Part shown: piece by piece, positions 34,908 through 43,624 of the stretch | Numbering within the stretch: position 1 is the first letter of the stretch | How the letters are laid out: the number at the start of each line of letters is the position of its first letter | Assembly (NCBI GenBank): GCA_024277915.1 | Contig: JAJRUG010000112.1 | Location: 31,006-95,005 of the forward strand | Reading direction: 5' to 3' | Length of the DNA stretch: 64,000 nucleotides | DNA from: Gammaproteobacteria bacterium | GTDB lineage: Bacteria > Pseudomonadota > Gammaproteobacteria > Steroidobacterales > GCA-2729495 | Notes under the pieces: model-generated | What the model was told of the DNA's origin: nothing | Database searches by the model: none | Seen by the model: only the letters and a program-made list of their open reading frames with translations | Position numbers and translations under genes: made by a program

Positions 34908-34909
34908 CA

Positions 34910-36325
34910 ATGCGCCATATCACCGGTCTTTATCTGTCAGCAGCACTCATCGTGTGTGGCGATGTGGTCAGCGCAGAAACCTCTGAGGAGAAAACCGGAC
35001 GGGAATTATACGAACAAATCCTTGGACAGACAGCCATCTATGATGACGCCAGGCTGGTCAGTTATGTCGAACAGGTTGGAAATCAGGTTGTTTCCGTTGC
35101 TGATACCCGTGGTTTGAAATTTACCTTTACAGTGATAGATGATGAAACGATCAATGCATTCGCCCTGCCTGGAGGGTACATTTTCGTACACCGCGGCCTG
35201 ATCGCATATCTGAATTCAGAGGCAGAACTGGCATCAGTACTGGCGCATGAAGTCGCACACGTGACCGAAAAACACCATTCACGGCGAAACAAAGCTGCGA
35301 CCGGCTCGCAGTTGCTCGCCGGCGTTCTGGGAGTCCTGACACGAAGTGGCGATGTCGCCGAGGCCACGGCGATATGGGGAGCCTCCGCGGTCAGCGGATT
35401 CGGCAGAGAAATGGAACTGGAGGCTGATGAGACAGGTGCTGAATACCTTTTGGCTGCCGGCTATGAACCGCAAGCCATGATAGATGTCATCTCCCTGCTG
35501 AAAGACAACGAGCGACTGCAGAAGAAAAAGGACCAAGAGCGTGGCCGGAAAACACCCAACTACCATGGGCTCTTTGCAACCCACCCGCGCAATGACAAAA
35601 GATTAAGAGAAATCATCGGAAAAATCGGGCAATTACCCGACGCACCAAGTGTCGAGAGTAATGTGATGCCATTTCGCATTGCTACAGAAGGGATGGTATG
35701 GGGCAGGAATTACGGCTCACCGACGGTGCCGGATAATGTGTACCAGGACGAAAAACGAGCCTTCCGCTTCAATATACCCGAAGGCTGGAGTTTTGAAGAA
35801 AACTCGTCCGGAGTTGTCGGACAACCGGATGATGGCGGTGCGAAGATAACGATCCTGGTAATGGCGAGAACACTGGAATCGCCGGATGTATACATAAAAA
35901 ACCAGCTGGCTATCCCCTTGTTAAAAAAATCCGAGCCTATGAACCAGAACCGGCTAAAAGGCCATACGGGGCTGGTGCCGGGCCAGGAAAAACCGGATAT
36001 GCGCCTGGCGGTCATTTACTACGGGCGCAATGCCTACATTTTTCAAGGAGAGTTCCTGAACGGCGCGGTCACAAAAAAAGCCGATAGCGAAATTCTTGCT
36101 ACTGCCAGAAGTTTCAGACCCGTTTCCAGAGCAGCCCTGTCTGCCAGAAAACCAAGAGTCATTCATTACGTAAAGGCGACTTCCTCTACTACCTTTGCGA
36201 AACTCGCGAAACACCTGAAATTGGGGAAATTCGGTGAAGAAGAACTGAGAATCATCAATAATGAGTACCCTGTCGGAGAGCCGGATAACGGCCAGTGGAT
36301 AAAAATCATCACACAGGGAACCTGA
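34910..36325 (+). CDS. M48-family metalloprotease (BepA-like, with C-terminal module)
   Basis: The 471-residue periplasmic zinc protease has a Sec signal (ending VVSA-ET), HEVAH at 113-117, NAFALPGGYIFVHRG and the third ligand in ELEADETGAEYL near 168. Following the protease part (to about 235) is a domain around 260-400 with FRFNIPEGWSFEENSSG-type strands. The C-terminus is LysM-like (VKATSSTTFAKLAKHL then EELRIINNEYPVGE), possibly for peptidoglycan contact. BepA-type enzymes help assemble or clear outer-membrane proteins. In this operon it could process a partner component. Confidence 0.88.
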   Translation: MRHITGLYLSAALIVCGDVVSAETSEEKTGRELYEQILGQTAIYDDARLVSYVEQVGNQVVSVADTRGLKFTFTVIDDETINAFALPGGYIFVHRGLIAYLNSEAELASVLAHEVAHVTEKHHSRRNKAATGSQLLAGVLGVLTRSGDVAEATAIWGASAVSGFGREMELEADETGAEYLLAAGYEPQAMIDVISLLKDNERLQKKKDQERGRKTPNYHGLFATHPRNDKRLREIIGKIGQLPDAPSVESNVMPFRIATEGMVWGRNYGSPTVPDNVYQDEKRAFRFNIPEGWSFEENSSGVVGQPDDGGAKITILVMARTLESPDVYIKNQLAIPLLKKSEPMNQNRLKGHTGLVPGQEKPDMRLAVIYYGRNAYIFQGEFLNGAVTKKADSEILATARSFRPVSRAALSARKPRVIHYVKATSSTTFAKLAKHLKLGKFGEEELRIINNEYPVGEPDNGQWIKIITQGT

Positions 36326-36378
36326 CATCGTTTCACCTGATAGAATTCCTGCATAAACAGAAAAGGGTGAGGGTCGAT

Positions 36379-36996
36379 ATGAGATTCAATCAACGACAAA
36401 GCGCTTTCGGAAAATCGCTGATAATGCTTGCGATGGCGCTGGTCATAACAGCCTGTGCTGCAGTGCCGAAGATCTACACCAGCCAGGATCCTGACGCACG
36501 TTTTTCGACATACAACACCTATGGTTTCCTTCCCGGCCTCAGTACCGACAAATCGGAATACAAATCATTACTCAGCAAGTTCCTCAAAAGTGCCGCGGGT
36601 CGTGAACTGGAGAAAAGAGGCTACATCCTGTCTGACAGCCCGGATCTGACCGTCAACTTCTACGTAAAAACCAAAGAAAAAATCACCCAGACAGCAGGCA
36701 GCGGCTTCGGGGGCTACTATGGATACCGTACCGGATACTATGGCACCTGGGATACTTACGGCGGGTACAGCGGATACGGCGGCCGCATACGACAGCAGAC
36801 TGAAGGCACTCTGACAATCGATCTGGTTGATTCAGCAGGCAATCAACTCGTTTGGGAGGGCTCGATTACCGGCATTGTGTCGGAAGCGGATCAGGAAAAT
36901 CTCGAAGAGGCCGTCAATAACTCTGTTGCCAGGGTTTTCGCCCGGTATCCGCACCGTGCGGGTTACCATGACCCTGCAGGGCAAACTGATAACTAG
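36379..36996 (+). CDS. DUF4136 lipoprotein
   Basis: The 205-residue lipoprotein (TACAAV, Cys near 24) fits DUF4136: DARFSTYNTYGFLPG, then GRELEKRGYILSDSPDLTVNFYV, and LTIDLVDSAGNQLVWEGSI. A Gly/Tyr-rich stretch (about 110-140) loops between. AGGGTGAGGG precedes the ATG, which I prefer to an upstream Met at 36295 that overlaps the protease gene. It is the last gene of the envelope operon and overlaps the convergent cytochrome gene by four bases. Role unknown; members are outer-membrane-anchored. Confidence 0.8.
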   Translation: MRFNQRQSAFGKSLIMLAMALVITACAAVPKIYTSQDPDARFSTYNTYGFLPGLSTDKSEYKSLLSKFLKSAAGRELEKRGYILSDSPDLTVNFYVKTKEKITQTAGSGFGGYYGYRTGYYGTWDTYGGYSGYGGRIRQQTEGTLTIDLVDSAGNQLVWEGSITGIVSEADQENLEEAVNNSVARVFARYPHRAGYHDPAGQTDN

Positions 36997-39344
36997 TTTG
37001 ATGACGCTGGGTCAACCTGCTCCTGCAAACGACGAATAGCTGCCATATCACCTGCTCTTTGATAGAGATTCACCAAAGTTGCTATCAACGTGCGGTCATT
37101 CCCAAAACGACTTCGAGCCTGATCAAGATACCTTGCCGCGTCTTTTGTTTCTCCCTGCGCATCCATAACAAGCGCATAGACAATCACAAAACGCAGCTCG
37201 GCATTGTCAGCATTCGCCGCTATGCCAAGCTCGGTTCGTGCCTCGACCATGCGTTGCTGCCGTATGTACAATAAACCCAGTGCATGGTGCAAAGATGCCT
37301 GTTCCGGCAAACGGTTCAATGCCTGTTGCAGCAGTATTTCTCCTTTCTCATCCTGATCGCCGGCACGATACAAATCAGCAAGGTTTACATAAGCTGGAAC
37401 GAAGAACGGATTGAGCCGCAGTGCAGTCCGGTAAGACTGCTCGGCGGCTTCAGTGCGACCCTGCTGACGGTAGATATTTCCTGTATTGGTATGCGATTCT
37501 GATCGTTCGGAGTTGACGAGCTGGGTCTCGATATATTCGTCGAGAACCTCTGACCTCTTTTGCTGTACATCAAAAGAAATCAGCTCTGTTCCAACGGGTG
37601 CCAGGGCAACTGCCGCAGCTTGCCTGACTGCTCTTACCGGATCCTCCAGTAGCAGCGGCCCCATAGTCGCTCGCAGATTTTCAGTCGCGCCTTGCAGCAC
37701 CCGCGCCACAGCCCATCGAATCATCGGCTCACTATCAGCAATGTACCTTGAGCCAATTGCTTCCAGCGCCTGTTCCCCCAGAACCGGGAGGCGCATGATT
37801 GCGCTCGCTCGCAAAATAGCGGGTGCTGTCTCATCAGAGATGAGTGCCAGCAGCGCTCGTCCGGCATCCGGGGAGGCCGAGGTTGAAACTGCCAGCCACT
37901 CACTCCATCGGGACTCATTCTGCGGGGTTGCGCGACCGACCTTGCGCATGATTTCCAGTGCCCAGACCACATCCCTGTCGGTATGGCACTGAGTGCAGGG
38001 ATCCGGCAAATCCAGCGCAGCGGAAAGCTCCAGCCGGGGTACGCGAAGGCTATGATCATGGCGCGGGTCTACCTGCATATAGGTAGTTGCTGGCATGTGG
38101 CATTCGATACAACTTGCTCCAGTTGAATCCGCGCTGTGCAGTGTATGCTCCTCGGTAGCATATCGTTCACTTCTGTGGCACCCCGCGCATACCTCAGAAC
38201 CTGGCGCCCGTAATTCCAGACTATGCGGCTCATGACAATCGCTACAGGTAACACCCTGTTGATACATCCGGCTTTGCACAAAGGAGCCGTAGACATAAAC
38301 TTCATCCCGAATCTGGCCGTCAGCGTAGTAGAGAGGTTCACTAATCAGGGCAGGCGCATAGGTGTCGAGATTCTCGATGCCAAAATCATTTTCTGTCGAT
38401 ATCCTTGATCGACGCGAATGACACCCCGCACAGCTTGTCACTTCTCTGCTGGCGCGAGCAGGCTCACTTCGAATCGCAGTATCGATCCCGTCTGTAAAGT
38501 TCCAGCTTGCTCCCTGTCGATTGTCCAACACAACGACAAGACCTTTGCTCGTATTACCGGAGCCGGAGCCTGATCCCTCCCTGCCTGCGGTGCTATTTGC
38601 CCAATCGAGATGTGCTCTTCCGGGACCATGGCAGGCTTCACAGGCAACGTCTATCTCTTCCCAGCTGCTATCAAATCGATCCTGCTCAAGGTCATAACGC
38701 TTGATCAGGCCGGTGCTATGACAGTCCGCACACATGGTGTCCCAGTTCTGGCTGGGCTGCGTCCAGTGCAATACATCCGTGTAGTCGATAGGCTCGTCTC
38801 CGTAAACATGAAACCATCGCTGACCATCCTCGTTTTCCGGTCGGCTATCCCATGCAATACTCAGCGCCTGCAGTTTTTTGTTGGGTAACTCAACGAGGTA
38901 TTGCTGCAACGGATAAACACCGAAGGTATATCGCACTGGAAACTCTGCAATTTCCCCATCTGCACCTGCAGTGCGAACCCACCATTGATCATCACGTCGG
39001 GAGAACCCGGTACGGGAACCCTGATGGTCAAACACTGCATTGTTGAAGTCTCCCAGCACTGATTCACCGGTCATATCCTGCATTGCCAGATCGTGATGAG
39101 AGCCCTGCCAAAGCTTCACCTGCTCCGAGTGACATTGGCCACAACTTGTACTCCCGACAAAATCCGCCGGGTCAGGAACGGTCTCCTGTCTTGCACCGTT
39201 GGTGGTCTCACCAGGCGCTGAGCTGTCCCTGCATCCTGTGGCAACCAGGATTGTCAGTAATATGAACGCCATCACCAATCTTAAGCCGGACGATGCGCCA
39301 CCCAACGGCGCAACACTCGAAGTAACAGTGACAGCTTTGCTCAT
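36993..39344 (-). CDS. Eight-haem cytochrome c with HEAT and TPR repeats, lipoprotein
   Basis: The 783-residue periplasmic protein has a lipobox-like VATGC (Cys38) and eight CxxCH haem sites, at residues 68, 205, 235, 305, 367, 386, 412 and 450. The haem part (about 60-460) follows the cytochrome-c554/octahaem pattern, for example CADCH with a distant CEACHGPG and CSDCHEPHS. HEAT-type repeats (about 470-620; AVARVLQGATENLRATMGPL) and TPRs (about 640-780) follow. Such architectures occur in multihaem proteins that dock partners through their repeats. No oxidase or terminal-reductase gene is adjacent. The gene is 47 bases from divergent pdxH. Confidence 0.88.
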   Translation of the reverse strand: MSKAVTVTSSVAPLGGASSGLRLVMAFILLTILVATGCRDSSAPGETTNGARQETVPDPADFVGSTSCGQCHSEQVKLWQGSHHDLAMQDMTGESVLGDFNNAVFDHQGSRTGFSRRDDQWWVRTAGADGEIAEFPVRYTFGVYPLQQYLVELPNKKLQALSIAWDSRPENEDGQRWFHVYGDEPIDYTDVLHWTQPSQNWDTMCADCHSTGLIKRYDLEQDRFDSSWEEIDVACEACHGPGRAHLDWANSTAGREGSGSGSGNTSKGLVVVLDNRQGASWNFTDGIDTAIRSEPARASREVTSCAGCHSRRSRISTENDFGIENLDTYAPALISEPLYYADGQIRDEVYVYGSFVQSRMYQQGVTCSDCHEPHSLELRAPGSEVCAGCHRSERYATEEHTLHSADSTGASCIECHMPATTYMQVDPRHDHSLRVPRLELSAALDLPDPCTQCHTDRDVVWALEIMRKVGRATPQNESRWSEWLAVSTSASPDAGRALLALISDETAPAILRASAIMRLPVLGEQALEAIGSRYIADSEPMIRWAVARVLQGATENLRATMGPLLLEDPVRAVRQAAAVALAPVGTELISFDVQQKRSEVLDEYIETQLVNSERSESHTNTGNIYRQQGRTEAAEQSYRTALRLNPFFVPAYVNLADLYRAGDQDEKGEILLQQALNRLPEQASLHHALGLLYIRQQRMVEARTELGIAANADNAELRFVIVYALVMDAQGETKDAARYLDQARSRFGNDRTLIATLVNLYQRAGDMAAIRRLQEQVDPASSN

Positions 39345-39391
39345 TTAATATATACCTGCCTGACAACGCCGTTCATCATACACAGCCCCTC

Positions 39392-40045
39392 ATGGAAAAA
39401 GTCACCGTAGACCTTGCCGACCTCCGCCGTGAATATCGTATGCAGCCATTACGGCGCAGCGACCTCAATTCCGATCCGCTACTCCAGTTCAACCGGTGGT
39501 TCGAAGAAGCCAGCCATGCAGAATCAATGGATGCCAATGCGATGAGCATCGCTACAGTGGCGGCAAACGGGCAGCCCACCGTGCGTACTGTTCTGTTGAA
39601 GTACTATGACCAGGAGGGGTTTGTTTTCTACACCAATCTTGAAAGCAACAAGGCAAAAGACCTTGATGGCAATCCCCGTGCATCGCTGTTGTTCTACTGG
39701 TCTGAATTGCATCGTCAGGTCATCATCAACGGCAATGCAAGCCGAATATCTGCGGCTGAGAATGTCAGGTATTTCATGCGCAGGCCCAGAGACAGTCAAT
39801 TAGGTGCGTGGGTCTCCCGGCAAAGCCATGTCATTTCCTCACGTGCGGTTCTGGAACAGAAATTCAGTGAAATGAAACAGAAGTTCGCCCGGGGCGAGGT
39901 TCCTTTACCATCGTTCTGGGGCGGCTATCGTATCTGCCCGACATCGATCGAATTCTGGCAAGGCAGGGAAAACAGGCTACACGATCGCTTTCGTTACTCC
40001 TGCGCGAACGATGACGACTGGAATATCGAAAGGCTGGCTCCCTGA
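39392..40045 (+). CDS. pdxH: Pyridoxamine 5'-phosphate oxidase
   Basis: The 217-residue FMN enzyme oxidises pyridoxamine or pyridoxine phosphate to pyridoxal phosphate in the cytoplasm. Family blocks are present in order: LRREYRMQPL at the start, VRTVLLKYYDQEGFVFYTN, NPRASLLFYWSELHRQVI, SRQSHVISSRAVLEQ, and the end FWQGRENRLHDRFRY then W-x-IERLAP. Length matches the bacterial enzyme. It overlaps the open frame of the following FAD monooxygenase if that uses its first ATG; I prefer a later start for that gene. Confidence 0.97.
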   Translation: MEKVTVDLADLRREYRMQPLRRSDLNSDPLLQFNRWFEEASHAESMDANAMSIATVAANGQPTVRTVLLKYYDQEGFVFYTNLESNKAKDLDGNPRASLLFYWSELHRQVIINGNASRISAAENVRYFMRRPRDSQLGAWVSRQSHVISSRAVLEQKFSEMKQKFARGEVPLPSFWGGYRICPTSIEFWQGRENRLHDRFRYSCANDDDWNIERLAP

Positions 40046-40055
40046 CAATGAACGT

Positions 40056-41228
40056 GTGAAAAAAAATACCGCCATCATGATCATCGGTGCCGGTATTGGC
40101 GGGCTAACTGCCGCCCTCGCTCTGCAACGAGCCGGTTTTAAAGTATCAGTGTATGAACAAGCGGCGGAGCTTGGCGAAGCCGGAGCCGGCCTGACAATTG
40201 CGCCCAACGGTATGCATGTGCTGAATCACCTGGGTCTCGGCAAAGCAATGAAAACCATCGCAATGACTCCTCGCCATGGCGCGGTCATGCACTACAAAAC
40301 CGGCAGGGTCCTGGTGGACATTCCACGCGGGGACACCCAGGTGGAAAAGTATGGTGCGCCCTACTGCCAGGTTCACAGGGCCGACCTGCATGCTGCATTA
40401 GTCGATGCAGTTGCTGCCAATGATCCGCAATGCATCCACACCGCGTATACGCTGACCGACTTCTCTGACTCCGGCGAGGCAATCACTGCTGATTTCGAAA
40501 ACGGGGTCAGCGTAATTGCTGATGTATTGATAGGCTGTGACGGTATTCGTTCGGTAGTCCGCAGCGAGCTTTTCGGCAAAGAAGAACCCCGATTTACCGG
40601 ATACATTGCATGGCGCGGCATGGTTCCGATGGCAAACCTGCCGCAGGAACTCACAGGACCTGATTCCGCAATCTGGCTGGGGCCGGGTCATTTCCTGACC
40701 CGCTATCGGGTCAGGAATGGTGCATTGCTCAACTATGTTGCCGTTGCAGCGTGTGATGGATGGCAGGAAGAAGGATGGTCAGTGGCCGCTGAAGTATCGG
40801 AAGTGGTTGAGACATTCAGGGATTTTGAGCCGAATGCTCGCCGGATTCTGGAAGCCACGCCACCCGACCATTGTCATAAATGGGGTATTTTCGATCGGGA
40901 TCCACTCCCTGTGTGGGGACACGGTCGCGTCACATTGCTCGGTGATGCCGCCCATCCAACCAGCCCGTTCCTGGGACAAGGAGCCGTCATGGCGATGGAG
41001 GACGCGCTGGTTCTCGCCCGTTCGTTTGAGCTATCGGAGAGTCTTGCCACAACGCTGCAACGCTACGAAGATGCACGCAGGGAACGTGGCGCATTTGTTA
41101 TCCTGGAATCGCGGTCAAACCTGAAACTGATTACTGAATGTAACCCGGATACATTCGGGTCAGATATACACCGAAATGAAGAGTCGCTCGGGCTTGCTGA
41201 CTATGACGCGGTAACGGTCGCTATCTGA
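40056..41228 (+). CDS. FAD-dependent monooxygenase (PHBH/salicylate-hydroxylase-like)
   Basis: The 390-residue flavoprotein begins with a Rossmann glycine motif (IIGAGIGGLTAALALQRAG) and continues with AGLTIAPNGMHVLNHLG, then the DG motif (ADVLIGCDGIRSVVRSELFG) and GDAAHPTSPFLGQGAVMAMEDA. Those are the three fingerprint regions of group A aromatic hydroxylases using NAD(P)H. The substrate could be an aromatic acid, a quinone precursor or another planar ring. The GTG at 40056 is chosen; the first ATG at 40011 overlaps pdxH by 35 bases. Neither has a clear ribosome site. Probably co-transcribed with pdxH. Confidence 0.88.
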   Translation: MKKNTAIMIIGAGIGGLTAALALQRAGFKVSVYEQAAELGEAGAGLTIAPNGMHVLNHLGLGKAMKTIAMTPRHGAVMHYKTGRVLVDIPRGDTQVEKYGAPYCQVHRADLHAALVDAVAANDPQCIHTAYTLTDFSDSGEAITADFENGVSVIADVLIGCDGIRSVVRSELFGKEEPRFTGYIAWRGMVPMANLPQELTGPDSAIWLGPGHFLTRYRVRNGALLNYVAVAACDGWQEEGWSVAAEVSEVVETFRDFEPNARRILEATPPDHCHKWGIFDRDPLPVWGHGRVTLLGDAAHPTSPFLGQGAVMAMEDALVLARSFELSESLATTLQRYEDARRERGAFVILESRSNLKLITECNPDTFGSDIHRNEESLGLADYDAVTVAI

Positions 41229-41247
41229 TCTTCAGCCAGGCTGATCT

Positions 41248-41913
41248 TCACCCATGGTTCCGGGCAATAAACTCCAGGCTCCGCTGCTCGGACAACAGTG
41301 CTGATTCAGCATCATACCCGTCGCGGTCATCGCAACAAAAACCATGACCGGTATTCTCATAGACATGAAAAACAGCGGCCGGCAGCGCGTGGCGGATCTG
41401 CTCGACTGTTGCCGGCGGAATCAGGGAATCATCGGCACCAAAATGAAACATCAATGGCACTACGGGCCTGAACCGATCCATCACCAGGTTTACTTTGGAA
41501 CCATAGTAAGAAACAGCGCAGCCGAAACCGGAATTACCAGCCGCCATATAGGAAACCGTACCTCCCCAGCAATACCCGACGATAGCGACATTTCCTGCCT
41601 CTCCAACAGCTTTCCTCGCCGCTTCCATATCCGCCATCACAGCAGCATCGTCAAGTGACATCGCCGCTTCTCTCGCTGGTTCGATATCCTGGTATCCATA
41701 CAACAAATCAGGTTCAATGCGATCAAATACGGCCGGCACAATGGTCATATACCCCGCTGCAGCGAAACGGTCTGCACACCGCTGCATTTGTGGTGTTACT
41801 CCAAAAATCTCCTGCACCAGAACCACGCCGCCCCTTGGCTCAGCCTCTGGTCTCGCCACATAAGCATCCATGGAGTGGCCATCTGCCGCTGTAATGCGAA
41901 TCATTTCGCCCAT
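41248..41913 (-). CDS. Dienelactone-hydrolase-family alpha/beta hydrolase
   Basis: The 221-residue cytoplasmic hydrolase shows the DLH pattern: QEIFGV with Glu35, the nucleophile Cys115 in GYCWGG, Asp161 in FGADD and His190 in GHGF. A cysteine nucleophile with nearby Glu is characteristic of carboxymethylenebutenolidase-type enzymes, which open lactone rings. Many homologues act on unknown esters or lactones. It sits convergently to the FAD monooxygenase gene (19 bases between stops), so a shared aromatic pathway is possible but not shown by operon structure. Confidence 0.88.
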   Translation of the reverse strand: MGEMIRITAADGHSMDAYVARPEAEPRGGVVLVQEIFGVTPQMQRCADRFAAAGYMTIVPAVFDRIEPDLLYGYQDIEPAREAAMSLDDAAVMADMEAARKAVGEAGNVAIVGYCWGGTVSYMAAGNSGFGCAVSYYGSKVNLVMDRFRPVVPLMFHFGADDSLIPPATVEQIRHALPAAVFHVYENTGHGFCCDDRDGYDAESALLSEQRSLEFIARNHG

Positions 41914-42139
41914 TTTTCTACCCGCCCCATGCTCAAATCAACCTGTCGGATGGCGATACTACCAGCCTTGCCCACAATTCTGCCACCAGCTCACTGTCAC
42001 AGTTCCCCGGATTGCCTGCAAAGCGTAGTGATACACAAATCACAGCAACAATATCCGGATAGTATTATGTTGCGGAATTAGTGACGCAACTAAAGGCAGC
42101 ATAATCATCCAGGGCAGTTTTTTCACCGCACTCCGTCAG

Positions 42140-42919
42140 TTGATACTGATGATCATTCTGGCAATGGTCGTGATCGGCACCTACATGACGCGCGCCCGAT
42201 CCACATCCTGGGAAGAGCCACTGTGGGTGGCCATTTACCCGATCAATGGCGATGGCAGCAGCAAAGCTGCTGAATACATTGAGCAGCTTGAGGCCAGGAC
42301 TTTCAAACCCGTCGAAAATTTCATGATCAGTGAAGCCCGACGCTATGGTATTGATCAGGAACGCCCGGTACGAATCGGGCTGGGACAGCTGATTGGCGAG
42401 ATCCCCGCACCGCCACCGAAATCCGGCAACCCGCTCAAAATAGGACTATGGAGCCTGAAACTTCGTTGGTGGGCACGTTCGGTCACAAGCGACCAGCCAG
42501 GTCCTGCTCCCGATATAAAAATGTTCGTTGTCTACTACGACCCTGAACTCAACCCGGCGCTCGCTCATTCACTGGGATTACAGAAGGGTATGCTGGGAGT
42601 CGTCAATGCTTTTGCAGCCAGGACAGCAGCCGGAACAAATAATTTTGTTATTGCTCATGAAATGCTGCATACACTCGGAGCCAGCGACAAATATTCCGGC
42701 AAAGGTCACCTGCCGGTATTTCCGCATGGTTACGCCATACCTGATCAAATGCCCCTGTACCCGCAGCAATATGCCGAGGTGATGGGCGGCCGGATTCCTC
42801 TATCGGAAAACAACGCAGTCATGCCAATCAGCCTCAAAGAGGTAAGAGTCGGCATTGCTACGGCTAACGAGATTCGCTGGGCAGGTCCTGACCGCGTTGC
42901 AGAGGAGGAAGCGTCTTGA
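42140..42919 (+). CDS. Membrane-anchored zinc metallopeptidase-like protein (HEMLH)
   Basis: From the TTG at 42140 this is 259 residues: an N-terminal membrane helix (residues 1-16), a basic region and a metal site HEMLHTLGASDKY (His173, Glu174, His177), close to M10/M12-like zincin signatures. Upstream of 42140 the frame stays open to 42032, and the codons at 42101-42139 read IIIQGSFFTALRQL, continuous with the helix, so the true protein may begin upstream at a non-standard codon after AAAGG (42092-42096). The family is conserved in gammaproteobacteria with unknown substrate. The 3' end overlaps the convergent gene by 56 bases. Confidence 0.7.
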   Translation: MILMIILAMVVIGTYMTRARSTSWEEPLWVAIYPINGDGSSKAAEYIEQLEARTFKPVENFMISEARRYGIDQERPVRIGLGQLIGEIPAPPPKSGNPLKIGLWSLKLRWWARSVTSDQPGPAPDIKMFVVYYDPELNPALAHSLGLQKGMLGVVNAFAARTAAGTNNFVIAHEMLHTLGASDKYSGKGHLPVFPHGYAIPDQMPLYPQQYAEVMGGRIPLSENNAVMPISLKEVRVGIATANEIRWAGPDRVAEEEAS

Positions 42920-43544
42920 TCGAAGGATCAATGGCGTGGAATATTTTGCCAATAGTTGACTCATCGTCCAGACAGGCGACCACTAACTGAGCCAGGTCGG
43001 CACGGGTAATCGTTCCCATCGCAGTATGATCTTCTGTCATGATCGCTGCTCCGGTAGCCGGGTCGGAGTTCATGCCACCAGGTCGAAGAATCGTGTAGTC
43101 CAGCCCGCTGGCAGCCAGGTATTCCTCACCCTTCGTTTTCAGCTCAATCACCGGCCCGAGCACTTCCCAGGCCTTCTGCGACAGCATCTCGCGACTATCA
43201 CCGGCACCGACAGCAGTCAGCATCACCAGACGCCGGACTCCTGCAGCAACTGCAGCATCAACAATATTTTTTGCACCGTCATAGTCAGGGCGTGGCTCAC
43301 CGCGAATCCCCCCGACGCAGTTCAGCACAGCACCGAACTCACCGGATGAAAATGCGGCTTTGACTGTTTCTGAATCAAGTACATTCCCGACCACAAGACT
43401 GACCCCCAATGATTTGAGCGCGGACTGGTCAGAACCAGACCGCACGCATACGGAAACTGCCTGTCCACGGGATTTCAGGATTCTTGCTACCTCAAACCCT
43501 GTGCCCCGCGCACCCCCAAACAGAAGCACTCCTTCATCCATCAT
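42864..43544 (-). CDS. NAD(P)-binding atypical SDR (NAD(P)H-binding/YwnB-like)
   Basis: The 226-residue protein shows GGARGTGFEVARILKSRG as the dinucleotide site, then VVGNVLDSETV, NCVGGIRGEPRPDYDGAKN, RLVMLTAVGAG and LDYTILRPGG. This is the atypical SDR pattern of NmrA/YwnB-type proteins, which often lack the usual YxxxK and act as redox sensors or on small substrates. It is cytoplasmic. Its 3' end overlaps the metallopeptidase gene by 56 bases tail to tail. The substrate is unknown. Confidence 0.82.
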   Translation of the reverse strand: MMDEGVLLFGGARGTGFEVARILKSRGQAVSVCVRSGSDQSALKSLGVSLVVGNVLDSETVKAAFSSGEFGAVLNCVGGIRGEPRPDYDGAKNIVDAAVAAGVRRLVMLTAVGAGDSREMLSQKAWEVLGPVIELKTKGEEYLAASGLDYTILRPGGMNSDPATGAAIMTEDHTAMGTITRADLAQLVVACLDDESTIGKIFHAIDPSIKTLPPLQRGQDLPSESR

Positions 43545-43624
43545 ATTTCACTCTCCATTTTTTGAGGCTCCGATTCACCCCGAACAGAAATCTTGCGACA
43601 TCCAGTCAACGAGACTAGCATCTC

